Origin: Sphingobacterium sp. UBA5670
GTDB taxonomy: Bacteria; Bacteroidota; Bacteroidia; Sphingobacteriales; Sphingobacteriaceae
Assembly: GCF_002420705.1 (NCBI RefSeq)
Contig: NZ_DIIM01000010.1
Coordinates: 1-52,720, forward strand
DNA: 52,720 bases
Direction: 5' to 3'
The notes under the pieces were generated by a model, which had not been told where the DNA came from, searched no databases, and saw nothing but the letters and a program-made list of their open reading frames with translations. Positions 1-7,253 of this stretch are shown here, in pieces. A program made the translations under genes and the position numbers. The number at the start of each line of letters is the position of its first letter. Position 1 is the first letter of the stretch.

Positions 1-342
1 GAAAAATGGGGTACTTACAATCAAGTTATCGATGTAGATAATGATAACCTTGATGTCAACATTATTTTGGAGAATGATAAGGTTTATTTTGGAACATTGT
101 TTACGTTGACTAATATTGATAAACTGATGGAGAAAAATCGTGAAATCTATTTTTGGTCTACAGATATGCTTATTGTAAAAGAGCTCTCTTATCAGGGGAT
201 TCATGCAGCTCTCCAAACTGTATTAAATGAGGGCTATTTTAATTCAGTTTTCAGTAAAATAGGTGTGGTCAAGGATATTTATTCGCATTGGGAGTGGAAA
301 GATTTTTCGGATGTAGTATCGGAGATAAATGTGCAAATATGA
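1..342 (+). CDS. Hypothetical protein, 5' end outside window
   Basis: The frame is open from base 1 to a TGA at 340-342, giving the last 113 residues of a protein whose start lies before the window. I do not recognise the family. It is a soluble, acidic, Asp/Asn/Ile-rich sequence with no signal peptide or membrane segment in the visible part. Its stop overlaps the ATG of the next gene (ATGA at 339-342), so the two are probably translationally coupled. The neighbour is a DUF5958 protein; small soluble proteins of this kind often sit in immunity-protein clusters of Bacteroidota. That role is inferred from context only. Confidence 0.6.
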   Translation, partial: EKWGTYNQVIDVDNDNLDVNIILENDKVYFGTLFTLTNIDKLMEKNREIYFWSTDMLIVKELSYQGIHAALQTVLNEGYFNSVFSKIGVVKDIYSHWEWKDFSDVVSEINVQI

Positions 343-776
343 AATTAGAAGACCAAATTTTAGTCAATCGGTTTGGCCAAGGTTTGATTGCAATTGATCA
401 ATTAACAACAGGTTTTAGATTACTTGAATTGATGACGAAAAAGAAATTTCTAAACGAACTTCTTTTTCTAATTATGCAGTCTAAACCGGAAGAAGGAGAT
501 ATTGAATCCGCCATTATAAAAAGTGATTTAAAGTCCACTTTTACCCCCTGCGTTCTGCTTAAAAGAGGAGTTGCAAACCATAATTTGAAAAAAATTATAA
601 ATCTGCCCGAATATGAGTTAACAAAAGCATTTGTGCTGCTTTTAAGTTTATTTAAGATAGCTTATGAGAGAAGATTTAATGATGAAAAAGACAATCCAAA
701 CAAATGGTGGTACTGGGATTTGTCTGATCATGAAAAGCTTGAGAAGATAATAGAATCTGAAGGAAGAGGGCTATGA
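339..776 (+). CDS. DUF5958 family protein
   Basis: A 145-residue cytosolic protein starting MKLEDQILVNRFGQG. I chose the ATG at 339 over an in-frame upstream start at 288 because it overlaps the previous stop as ATGA and gives the N-terminus I associate with this family. The central IMQSKPEE segment and the C-terminal NPNKWWYWDLSDHEKLEKI segment match my recollection of DUF5958 proteins, which have no established biochemical function and occur in variable, immunity-like gene clusters. Its own stop again overlaps an ATG (773-776), but that downstream frame is only 19 codons long. Family assignment is from memory of the sequence pattern. Confidence 0.7.
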   Translation: MKLEDQILVNRFGQGLIAIDQLTTGFRLLELMTKKKFLNELLFLIMQSKPEEGDIESAIIKSDLKSTFTPCVLLKRGVANHNLKKIINLPEYELTKAFVLLLSLFKIAYERRFNDEKDNPNKWWYWDLSDHEKLEKIIESEGRGL

Positions 777-924
777 AGTTGAGTTCGAATAAATCAGCCG
801 AGGGTTATATGAAGGTACCTATGGGAAATTAGAAATCAATCTTTCAAAACGCACTTTCTCCGAATTAATAATGTCTGTTGACTTTTTATTTTTAAAATTC
901 AAGGCGAAAATAATGTCAGACTGA
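754..924 (+). pseudogene. Coding debris after the DUF5958 gene
   Basis: The frame starting at 754 reads as plausible protein (LKEEGYEVEFE, stop TAA at 790-792, then ISRGLYEGTYGKLEIN and so on) to a TGA at 922-924. Protein-like text on both sides of one stop suggests the remains of a gene inactivated by a nonsense change and truncation. It overlaps the end of the DUF5958 gene, so part of this may be chance. No family recognised. Confidence 0.3.
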
Positions 925-952
925 CATTGCTATTAAATTAAACGGTTTTAAT

Positions 953-1093
953 ATGAATTTTGAAGAAATAAATAGAATTTTGTTTTTTACATTAAATGAT
1001 ATTTGCCCAATTGCGACAAGTAGGATATCAATGATGTCGACGGAGGATCGGTATGCGGTATACCCAATTAAAGATAAATTTCATGCGCAATAA
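953..1093 (+). CDS. Small ORF, possible gene fragment
   Basis: A 46-codon ORF beginning ATGAATTTTGAAGAAATAAAT and ending TAA at 1091-1093. It encodes MNFEEINRILFFTLNDICP and a hydrophilic tail. It has no recognisable domain. It could be the N-terminal fragment of a decayed immunity-like gene, since the surrounding 777-1130 stretch holds no intact gene. Weakly supported. Confidence 0.25.
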   Translation: MNFEEINRILFFTLNDICPIATSRISMMSTEDRYAVYPIKDKFHAQ

Positions 1094-1133
1094 TTGTATC
1101 GTATGTAATTTAGAATGAATAATTTAGAATGTA

Positions 1134-1157
1134 AGCCCAAAAATTATCTTTTGGGCT
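1134..1157 (-). terminator. Hairpin terminator of the LRR gene
   Basis: Perfect 9-bp inverted repeat AGCCCAAAA / TTTTGGGCT with a 6-base loop. It lies 14 bp beyond the stop codon of the minus-strand LRR gene. The A/T part of the stem next to the loop and the lack of a long U tract make it a plausible but not classical terminator. Confidence 0.6.
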
Positions 1158-1171
1158 AACTTTAAAAATGT

Positions 1172-2206
1172 TTAATCATTCATTTCATCGTAATAGACAT
1201 CCGTCTTACTCAGGATCTGCTGTACCTGTTCGTACTGTTTTTTGCTAAGCCCTGTATCGTTCAAAAAGAAGAGACCGCTCCATTTTATTTTTTTGACAGA
1301 AGCCAAAAAGGGTTCCCATTGCAGGGGATTATTTGTAAATGGTACAAACACCAGTTTGGGATTATTGTACAAGGCTGCAGGGAAGCTCGTAAATTGATTG
1401 AACGAAAAATTGGCCTTTTCTAGATTTTTTAATGCAGCAATAGATTTCGGAAGCGTCGATAGCCCTGCATGCTCTACCCCGAGTTCCTTCAGCTCCGGTA
1501 AACGATCAAATTGATCAGGCAGATCTGTCAGCTTGGTCTCTCCTTTGTAATTGCCCGAAAGGTATAGGAAGGACAGCTTGTTCAAACTAAAGATTTCTTT
1601 GGGAAAAGTACGGAACAGATTGCCATTCAGTCCAAGCTGCTTTAGATTTTTGAGTTGTGCAAAGGATGCAGGCAGACTCGTCAAGGGATTATTGCAATCG
1701 AATTCTTCCAGCGCTGTCAAATTGGAAATACTTGCGGGAAGTACACTGAGATTATTTCTGCTTAACGTGATCTTTTTAAGTTTAGGATGGATGGTCTTGA
1801 TCTCCGGAAATGTGTCGATGCCCAAATTGCTGATTTCCAGTGACTCCATTTGATTGCCTTCGTCCATAATCTTTTGTAGGATTTCGCTGCTGAGTTTCTT
1901 TCCGGAGATGGAAGAACCCAGGAATAAGGTTTTCACTTGAGCTAGGTCTGTACTTACTAATTCCTCCAGTTTCTCCAGATTCAGTTCTTGCCCATCTGTC
2001 TTTTTGATGCGCACCTGATCTGTAGCCCGCATGGGCATGGATATCATAACAGGCATGCTTTCCGAAGTACCCGCCTGTTCGATCACTTTTGGTGGCTCGG
2101 GGATGGGTTTCACCACTGGTGGTGGGCCCTGTTTCTTCTTTTTCTTCTGCGCCGAAACAGTTAACGTGAGTAAGGATAGACTGAATACGATAATATATTT
2201 TTTCAT
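1172..2206 (-). CDS. Secreted leucine-rich-repeat protein
   Basis: 344 residues from the chosen start MKKYIIVFSLSLLTLTVSAQ, which is a typical signal peptide; an in-frame ATG 13 codons upstream would bury it. After a lysine/proline-rich linker (KKKKKQGPPP) and about 80 residues of unknown fold come leucine-rich repeats (units such as LKKITLSRNNLSVLPASISNL and LKQLGLNGNLFRTFPKEI), roughly residues 130-300, with the LxxLPxxI spacing of the bacterial class. Such repeats usually bind proteins or glycans; the ligand cannot be predicted here. The gene stands alone with its own terminator downstream. Confidence 0.8.
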   Translation of the reverse strand: MKKYIIVFSLSLLTLTVSAQKKKKKQGPPPVVKPIPEPPKVIEQAGTSESMPVMISMPMRATDQVRIKKTDGQELNLEKLEELVSTDLAQVKTLFLGSSISGKKLSSEILQKIMDEGNQMESLEISNLGIDTFPEIKTIHPKLKKITLSRNNLSVLPASISNLTALEEFDCNNPLTSLPASFAQLKNLKQLGLNGNLFRTFPKEIFSLNKLSFLYLSGNYKGETKLTDLPDQFDRLPELKELGVEHAGLSTLPKSIAALKNLEKANFSFNQFTSFPAALYNNPKLVFVPFTNNPLQWEPFLASVKKIKWSGLFFLNDTGLSKKQYEQVQQILSKTDVYYDEMND

Positions 2207-2380
2207 GTGTGTGCTTTGTCTTTTGTCGTTGAAGCAAATATGCACATTTTAAGACGAGTCTTTTCTATGGATTTATATCTGATCGTTTTGGCTTACGATT
2301 CGTTGCTGCTTGAACAATATTAATTTTAAAATACGGTCCGACAGAAGTATAAATGTAGAAAGAGCTGGTGGATTTTAAGG

Positions 2381-2409
2381 GCTCCCCGACAATTTAATGA
2401 TCAGGGAGC
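2381..2409 (-). terminator. Hairpin downstream of the fucosidase gene
   Basis: Inverted repeat GCTCCC / GGGAGC (2381-2386 with 2404-2409), with a 17-base loop, 43 bp beyond the stop of the fucosidase gene. On the minus strand it is followed by CCTTAAAATCC, so the U tract is poor. Confidence 0.45.
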
Positions 2410-2451
2410 TTCTTGTTAAAGGAAGTAAGAGGTTTTGTGAAATAGGCTGGG

Positions 2452-3849
2452 CTATTTTGCTTCAATCTTATACACGAAAATCGGTATTTCCTGACCCTCG
2501 GCAGTGGGTAAAGACAGCTGTAAAGCGTCTTTTTCCTGTGTCCATTTGACCTTTGAAGTGCTGCCAAGCAAGCTCAGGCTCTTGATCTCAAAACTGCTTT
2601 TTGAAAGCTCTGGAATGTCTATTGTAGCCGTTGTCGGACTCCGTACAAAGAGATAAATGGCCTTGCCTTTCTGTGTAAAGCAATAGTCTGACACGATTTC
2701 TTTGGACGTCGCATCATTCACAGCATCTTTCATGCCCACATTCTCCTTTTCGGCTATCTTTTTGTCGGCCTGTACGGCTTGCGCGGTTTGTTTGCCACTG
2801 CTCCAGACCCTGGTGCCGTAAATCGCCTCACCGTTGGTCTTCATCCAGCTTCCTATGGCTCGAAGATTTTCCTGACTTTCAACCGGCCAGGTGCCGTCGC
2901 CTTTGGGACCGACATTGAGCAGCAGGTTGCCGCCCTTGCTTACCACCTCAATCAGGTTGCGGACCAACAGCTCGGGGCTTTTCCATTTTGTATCATGCCT
3001 GTTGTAACCCCAGTTTTCGCTCATCGTGATGCAGGCTTCCCAGTTCTTCCGTGCAGTCGATACCAGCGACTGCTCGACAACAGCATAATCGCCAAGTCCA
3101 TTGCCTATCCGGCTGTTGATGATACAGTGGGGCTGGATGGAATGGATCAGATCTTTGATCTCCTCGCTCTGCTTTTTAGTAATGAGCTCGGGGGTGTCAA
3201 ACCAGATAATGCCGATGGGGCCGTATTGCGTCAGCAATTCGCGCAGCTGCGGTTTAACTTTGTTTTCGACGTATTTGTTGAGGTCTTTGGCATCTTCGTC
3301 GGGATAATCCCAGGTATTGCTGCGCCCAGCTTTGACAGGCCAGTTGGTGGGCACATCGGGGTTTTCCCAGTCGCGGCCAAGGGAATAGTAGAAGCAGAGC
3401 TTGAGACCGTATTTCTTGCAGGTCACCACGAGTTCCTTCATCGGATCTCTTCCCCAAGGCGTACGCTTGACGATGTTATAGTCGCTGACAGCCGAATTGT
3501 ACATCGCAAAACCATCGTGGTGCTTGGCCGTAATCACCAGGTATTTCATGCCGGCATCGTGGGCCATCTGCGCCCAGCGGTCAGCATCAAAGCCCGTTGG
3601 ATTAAATTGATCGGCGATCTTTGCATAGGTCTTGACGGGAATCCGTTCGTACAACATAAAATGCTCGCCTCCTTTGGTGGGATGACCGTTCCAGTCGCCC
3701 GCGGTCTGGGAATAGAGCCCCCAGTGCAGAAACAAACCGAATCTTCCGTCGGTAAACCAAGGAGCGGGCTGGCTGTATAATTTCAATCCTGACAAAGCAA
3801 AGAACAGAACCAACCATGCTCTTGCGTTTCTTATTAGTAATTTATTCAT
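2452..3849 (-). CDS. Alpha-L-fucosidase, GH29 family
   Basis: 465 residues with an N-terminal signal peptide ending near LKLYSQ (residue 27), so periplasmic or surface-located. It hydrolyses terminal alpha-L-fucose from glycans. GH29 hallmarks are visible: GRFGLFLHWGLYS near residues 35-47, the substrate-binding KHHDGF at 109-114, and GIIWFD with Asp218 as the predicted nucleophile. A C-terminal beta domain follows from about residue 370. Its start lies 17 bp after the stop of the metalloprotease gene, so the two form an operon, probably under the upstream LacI regulator. The middle of the gene is visibly GC-richer than its neighbours, which also produces a long antisense ORF (2779-3780) that I treat as a shadow. 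Confidence 0.93.
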   Translation of the reverse strand: MNKLLIRNARAWLVLFFALSGLKLYSQPAPWFTDGRFGLFLHWGLYSQTAGDWNGHPTKGGEHFMLYERIPVKTYAKIADQFNPTGFDADRWAQMAHDAGMKYLVITAKHHDGFAMYNSAVSDYNIVKRTPWGRDPMKELVVTCKKYGLKLCFYYSLGRDWENPDVPTNWPVKAGRSNTWDYPDEDAKDLNKYVENKVKPQLRELLTQYGPIGIIWFDTPELITKKQSEEIKDLIHSIQPHCIINSRIGNGLGDYAVVEQSLVSTARKNWEACITMSENWGYNRHDTKWKSPELLVRNLIEVVSKGGNLLLNVGPKGDGTWPVESQENLRAIGSWMKTNGEAIYGTRVWSSGKQTAQAVQADKKIAEKENVGMKDAVNDATSKEIVSDYCFTQKGKAIYLFVRSPTTATIDIPELSKSSFEIKSLSLLGSTSKVKWTQEKDALQLSLPTAEGQEIPIFVYKIEAK

Positions 3850-3866
3850 CGTATTTTCCGGATTTC

Positions 3867-5315
3867 CTAACGACTTTGTACTTTCATGGATGAAACCTTA
3901 TCGTTAAAAGTCGAGAGATAGGAAGAAGAAGATGTGACAACAAGACTATCGCCTGTAAAATTATTGCCGTTGTATAACGTTACTTTAACATTGGCACCAA
4001 CTTTAATGGAAGAGACGCTATTGTCTGTCACGCCTTTAGCCAATAGATCTGCGGTGGTATATTGCCCTATGCCAAAGCTGCCTTTCACGCCGGCATAGGA
4101 TGCATTAGAATAGGTATATACCGAGTCTTGATTGGTCGTCATGAGATCGTTGACATAGTTGAATTCGTAAACATTAGAAGTGGTGTAGCCATTTTGCAAT
4201 AATAATTTTACCTTAAGCTCATAAGGTGTATTGCCTTTGTAGTAGAGTTCATTGAGATCAATAGTACCCTGGATGTTGCCGGAGGAAACCGGTGCAAATT
4301 TCCAGGTAACTGCATTGTAATCTTTGTTGGCTCCTGTACCTTCGTTGTTCACATTGGGGTCCATATAGACCAGTATCTCGCTCACAGGTAAATTTGACGT
4401 ATAATTTCCTGTGATAAAGATTTTTTGCTGACTGTTATCAATGGTAAATTGAGGCTGTATCGAATAAGTAGGTGCCTGATAAGGAGTAGCTGTCGCCGCC
4501 GCAGGCTGAAAAACTTCATTTCTATTGAGAATTGCTGCATCGGAACCCGTTAGAAAAGTAGGCTGTCCCTTGCTAAAACTTACATTACCGCTTCCCATTA
4601 AAGATGTCCCCAAGGTAGGTTCTTCGCTGACATACTTCGCGCGGTTATGGGGTAGATTTAACCCGTGTCCCAATTCATGCAGCATACCGCCAAGGTAGTT
4701 TGAGCTTGGATTTGGAATCCCATTGACAGACATGGAGGAGTTATCTACAGCAAAGCAGTATTTTCCATAGCCATAGAAGGGTTGACTGTTATCGCCATCT
4801 GTTCTTGCTGGCAAAAGGACTAAATAGTGATTGTTGGATGAAAACTGGCTTGGGTGGGCTGCTCTGTAGGTGTTGATCTCATTTATAATTTTACCAGCTG
4901 ATATGGCTGAGCTGTAGGGGTAGTCTGCTTGAGCTCCCGCCGCCGGGATTTCAATGATGTTAACCAGACCGGTAGAATCTTTTGCCAGACCCAAATAGCT
5001 ATTGTAACCATAACGTGCCATCTCAGTATGCATCCAGTCCTGGAAATGGACAAATAATTGAGATAACCGTGTTTTGTAGCCGGGTAAGGCAGGATTGTCT
5101 GTGGGGACAAACATGACGATATTGAGATTTACTGGATTAGTTACAAATGTAAGATTGGAAAGGGAGGTATCTATAACGCCGTTCGATGACGCTTTCAACC
5201 GTTGGGTTTCTGGCGTGTTTTGTTCTACCAATGGCTTTGAACAGGCGAAAAAAAGTGACAGGACTATGCTGGACAATGCAATTGCCGGCATCCATCTTTT
5301 GGTTTGTTTTTTCAT
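3867..5315 (-). CDS. Metzincin-like zinc metalloprotease lipoprotein with C-terminal crystallin-like domain
   Basis: 482 residues from MKKQTKRWMP; an in-frame ATG at 5348 adds 11 residues before the signal peptide and is less likely. The lipobox LFFAC puts the lipidated Cys at residue 25. The zinc site is HELGHGLNLPH at 213-223 (HExxHxxNxxH, with Asn where most metzincins have Gly), with a probable Met-turn SLMGSGN around Met240. The last ~80 residues (GANVKVTLYNGNNFTGDS region) resemble a beta/gamma-crystallin Greek-key motif. It is encoded directly before the fucosidase, suggesting joint attack on fucosylated glycoproteins such as mucins; the substrate is inferred. Two LacI-type palindromes lie 115-146 bp upstream of the start. 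Confidence 0.82.
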   Translation of the reverse strand: MKKQTKRWMPAIALSSIVLSLFFACSKPLVEQNTPETQRLKASSNGVIDTSLSNLTFVTNPVNLNIVMFVPTDNPALPGYKTRLSQLFVHFQDWMHTEMARYGYNSYLGLAKDSTGLVNIIEIPAAGAQADYPYSSAISAGKIINEINTYRAAHPSQFSSNNHYLVLLPARTDGDNSQPFYGYGKYCFAVDNSSMSVNGIPNPSSNYLGGMLHELGHGLNLPHNRAKYVSEEPTLGTSLMGSGNVSFSKGQPTFLTGSDAAILNRNEVFQPAAATATPYQAPTYSIQPQFTIDNSQQKIFITGNYTSNLPVSEILVYMDPNVNNEGTGANKDYNAVTWKFAPVSSGNIQGTIDLNELYYKGNTPYELKVKLLLQNGYTTSNVYEFNYVNDLMTTNQDSVYTYSNASYAGVKGSFGIGQYTTADLLAKGVTDNSVSSIKVGANVKVTLYNGNNFTGDSLVVTSSSSYLSTFNDKVSSMKVQSR

Positions 5316-5429
5316 AATTTTTGAATTAAATAATCTATAATTGTTCATGTGTATTGGTTAATGAGACGAGCCAAAACACCTGTCTATAATAAGGTTTATG
5401 TTTTGATTTACATGGCTTTGTATGTAAGT

Positions 5430-5460
5430 CAAACGTTTGCGTAACTTGCGAAAACGTTTC
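5430..5460 (-). promoter_or_regulatory. Tandem LacI-type operator palindromes
   Basis: CAAACGTTTG at 5430-5439 is a perfect 10-bp palindrome, and AAAACGTTTC at 5451-5460 contains the same AAACGTTT core. The centres (5434.5 and 5455.5) are exactly 21 bp apart, two helical turns, so two dimers could sit on one DNA face. The core with its central CG step is typical of LacI-family operators. The site lies just beyond the stop of the LacI gene and upstream of the metalloprotease-fucosidase operon. Confidence 0.7.
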
Positions 5461-5471
5461 AGTTAATCTAG

Positions 5472-6503
5472 TTATTCAGAAGATCTGCGTGTCAGAATAG
5501 AAGCTTGTAATTCAATGGTTGGGTATTGTTTCGTAATCTTATGATCGGAACTGTCTAAAATTTTACTGAGAATAGCAAACGCCTGAGACCCGATTTCACG
5601 TGAAGGCTGTACAATGCTTGATAATGACGGCTGAAAAATATTAGTGTATTGAAAATTGGCAAAACCAATAAGGGCTATACGGTCTGGTACCGCAATGCCG
5701 ACTGTATGTAATGCCTCCAGTGTTAAATAGGTGAGTTGGTCTGAGGCGGTGAAAATTGCGTCAGGCAGGGTACTTGAATAAACGAGATCGGTAAGGTGTT
5801 TTTTTAATTGGTCCAGCACATCTATTCTCTTCTGACTGGTTTCTATCGACAGGAGATCATCCGAATTAAATGCGATGTCATAATCCCGGAGACATTGAAT
5901 ATAACCACGCTGGCGCTCTAGTGATGTACCCCGCGACTGGTTGGAAATAAATAGAATTTTCTTTCTGCCCTGATTGATTAACTGGGAAATCCCTTGGTAA
6001 ACAACTTTAAAATTATCTATTCCTATTTTGTAAGTGTTTATTTCGTAATTGGTCCGGTCAATAAGAACAATAGGTATACCCTCACCAATTAATCGTTCGA
6101 GAAACTTTAACGATGTATTATTTCCCGTTGCTGCAATGACGACCGCGTCGGCTCCCTTTTGATATAACATTTCTAAATGTTTTAATTCGAGTTGGGGATC
6201 GTCTGCGCTCTGCATAATGATTAGGTTATAAGTCGTTTCTGACAGCTCTCTTTCAATACCTTCGAGAATCTGTGAGAAAAATGGGTTGCCGATCGAAGGA
6301 ACAATCATACCAATAATATTCGTTCGCCCCTTACGCAGGAGTTTAGCGTATTGATTCGATCGATAGCCATGCTCATCCGCAAATTTTTGAATTTCAACTT
6401 TCCTTACCGTACTGATTTCGTGACTATTTGAGAGCGCTTTGGATATGGTGCCCACAGAGTATCCTAAAGCCTTGGCAATATCTTTTATCGTTATTCTTTT
6501 CAT
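5472..6503 (-). CDS. LacI family transcriptional regulator
   Basis: 343 residues. The N-terminus ITIKDIAKALGYSVGTISKAL (from residue 4) is a classic LacI helix-turn-helix, followed by the hinge (LLRKGRTNIIGMIVPSIGNPFF) and a periplasmic-binding-protein-like effector domain to the C-terminus. It should bind the AAACGTTT palindromes found 12-42 bp beyond its own stop codon, ahead of the metalloprotease-fucosidase operon, and release them on binding a sugar, perhaps fucose or an oligosaccharide. A lone AACGTT half-like element at 6601-6606, about 100 bp upstream, might allow autoregulation. The effector is not predictable from sequence. Confidence 0.93.
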   Translation of the reverse strand: MKRITIKDIAKALGYSVGTISKALSNSHEISTVRKVEIQKFADEHGYRSNQYAKLLRKGRTNIIGMIVPSIGNPFFSQILEGIERELSETTYNLIIMQSADDPQLELKHLEMLYQKGADAVVIAATGNNTSLKFLERLIGEGIPIVLIDRTNYEINTYKIGIDNFKVVYQGISQLINQGRKKILFISNQSRGTSLERQRGYIQCLRDYDIAFNSDDLLSIETSQKRIDVLDQLKKHLTDLVYSSTLPDAIFTASDQLTYLTLEALHTVGIAVPDRIALIGFANFQYTNIFQPSLSSIVQPSREIGSQAFAILSKILDSSDHKITKQYPTIELQASILTRRSSE

Positions 6504-6638
6504 GTTTGGAAATACTTTTTAGCGAAGTCCGAATGGAGAAACTTCAGGTGAATATTCTTGATCGCTTTGATTTCTGGTGCTGACTATTGGTTGCCTGTTT
6601 AACGTTTTTAGCGGTCACATGCCTTGGTCTATAAAAGA

Positions 6639-6668
6639 AGACTACCAGGCGGGTTTGCCTGATAGTCT
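6639..6668 (-). terminator. Terminator of the SusC/SusD/lipoprotein operon
   Basis: Twelve-bp stem (AGACTACCAGGC with GCCTGATAGTCT, one C/A mismatch) and a 6-base loop. Read on the minus strand it is followed by TCTTCTTTTATAG, a U-rich tail. It lies 70 bp beyond the stop of the small lipoprotein gene. Confidence 0.8.
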
Positions 6669-6737
6669 AAACTAAACACTAAATTAACAAATGGTCATCT
6701 CTTACCATTATTTTTTGAGCATCGTAAATGCCGACTG

Positions 6738-7091
6738 TTAGTTGGTTACATTGACAATATACCATACATTCAGTTCGCCAGAACGGATAGTAACGGTATC
6801 CTTGCCGACGGTTAAACCTGTAACTAGGCCGGTACTGCTATAGGTTGCAATTTCGGGATGTTTGTTGCTATAGGTCGCTTCAGTGACGGTACGGTTTCCG
6901 GGATTGACCGCTAGATTGATCTGTAGCGGTGTTCCGATTTTAACAGGAATCTGCATGAAGCCGCCAGAATTTGCAGCTTCCCTAACGGTCAGATTGTCTT
7001 TGATGGGACCGAGTTCTTTTTTGCAGGCACTCATGCCTATAATTAGCCCCAAACAGCTTATCAACAGGTATATATTTGATCTAATTTTCAT
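6738..7091 (-). CDS. Small Ig-like (BIG2-type) lipoprotein of a Sus locus
   Basis: 117 residues. The signal peptide ends in a lipobox with Cys23 (LIIGMSAC). The remainder resembles one bacterial Ig-like group 2 domain: TEATYSNKHPEIATYSSTGLVTG and a closing GKDTVTIRSGELN stretch. It is the last gene of the SusC-SusD operon, 162 bp after SusD and before a strong terminator. Surface-exposed accessory lipoproteins in this position commonly help SusD bind glycan, but no binding residues can be named here. Confidence 0.75.
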   Translation of the reverse strand: MKIRSNIYLLISCLGLIIGMSACKKELGPIKDNLTVREAANSGGFMQIPVKIGTPLQINLAVNPGNRTVTEATYSNKHPEIATYSSTGLVTGLTVGKDTVTIRSGELNVWYIVNVTN

Positions 7092-7253
7092 CTGTAAAAA
7101 TTTGTTTTCAATTGTGATGAAGCTATCAGATTTATTCTTTCCCCAGTGCGGTTATTCATTTATAATTTGTTTTTGAGTTGTATTTATGAACTCGTTTCAC
7201 TCGGGTTGAATAAATCATGATGGTTTCATGATGTTATTTCTTATGTATTCGGA

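Noticed and set aside
2779..3780. 333-codon plus-strand ORF
   Set aside because: Fully antisense to the GH29 gene, with a low-complexity, non-family-like translation; it is explained by the high GC of that gene.
6601..6606. AACGTT as a third LacI operator
   Set aside because: Only the six central bases are symmetric and there is no paired site. Mentioned only as a possible autoregulatory element.
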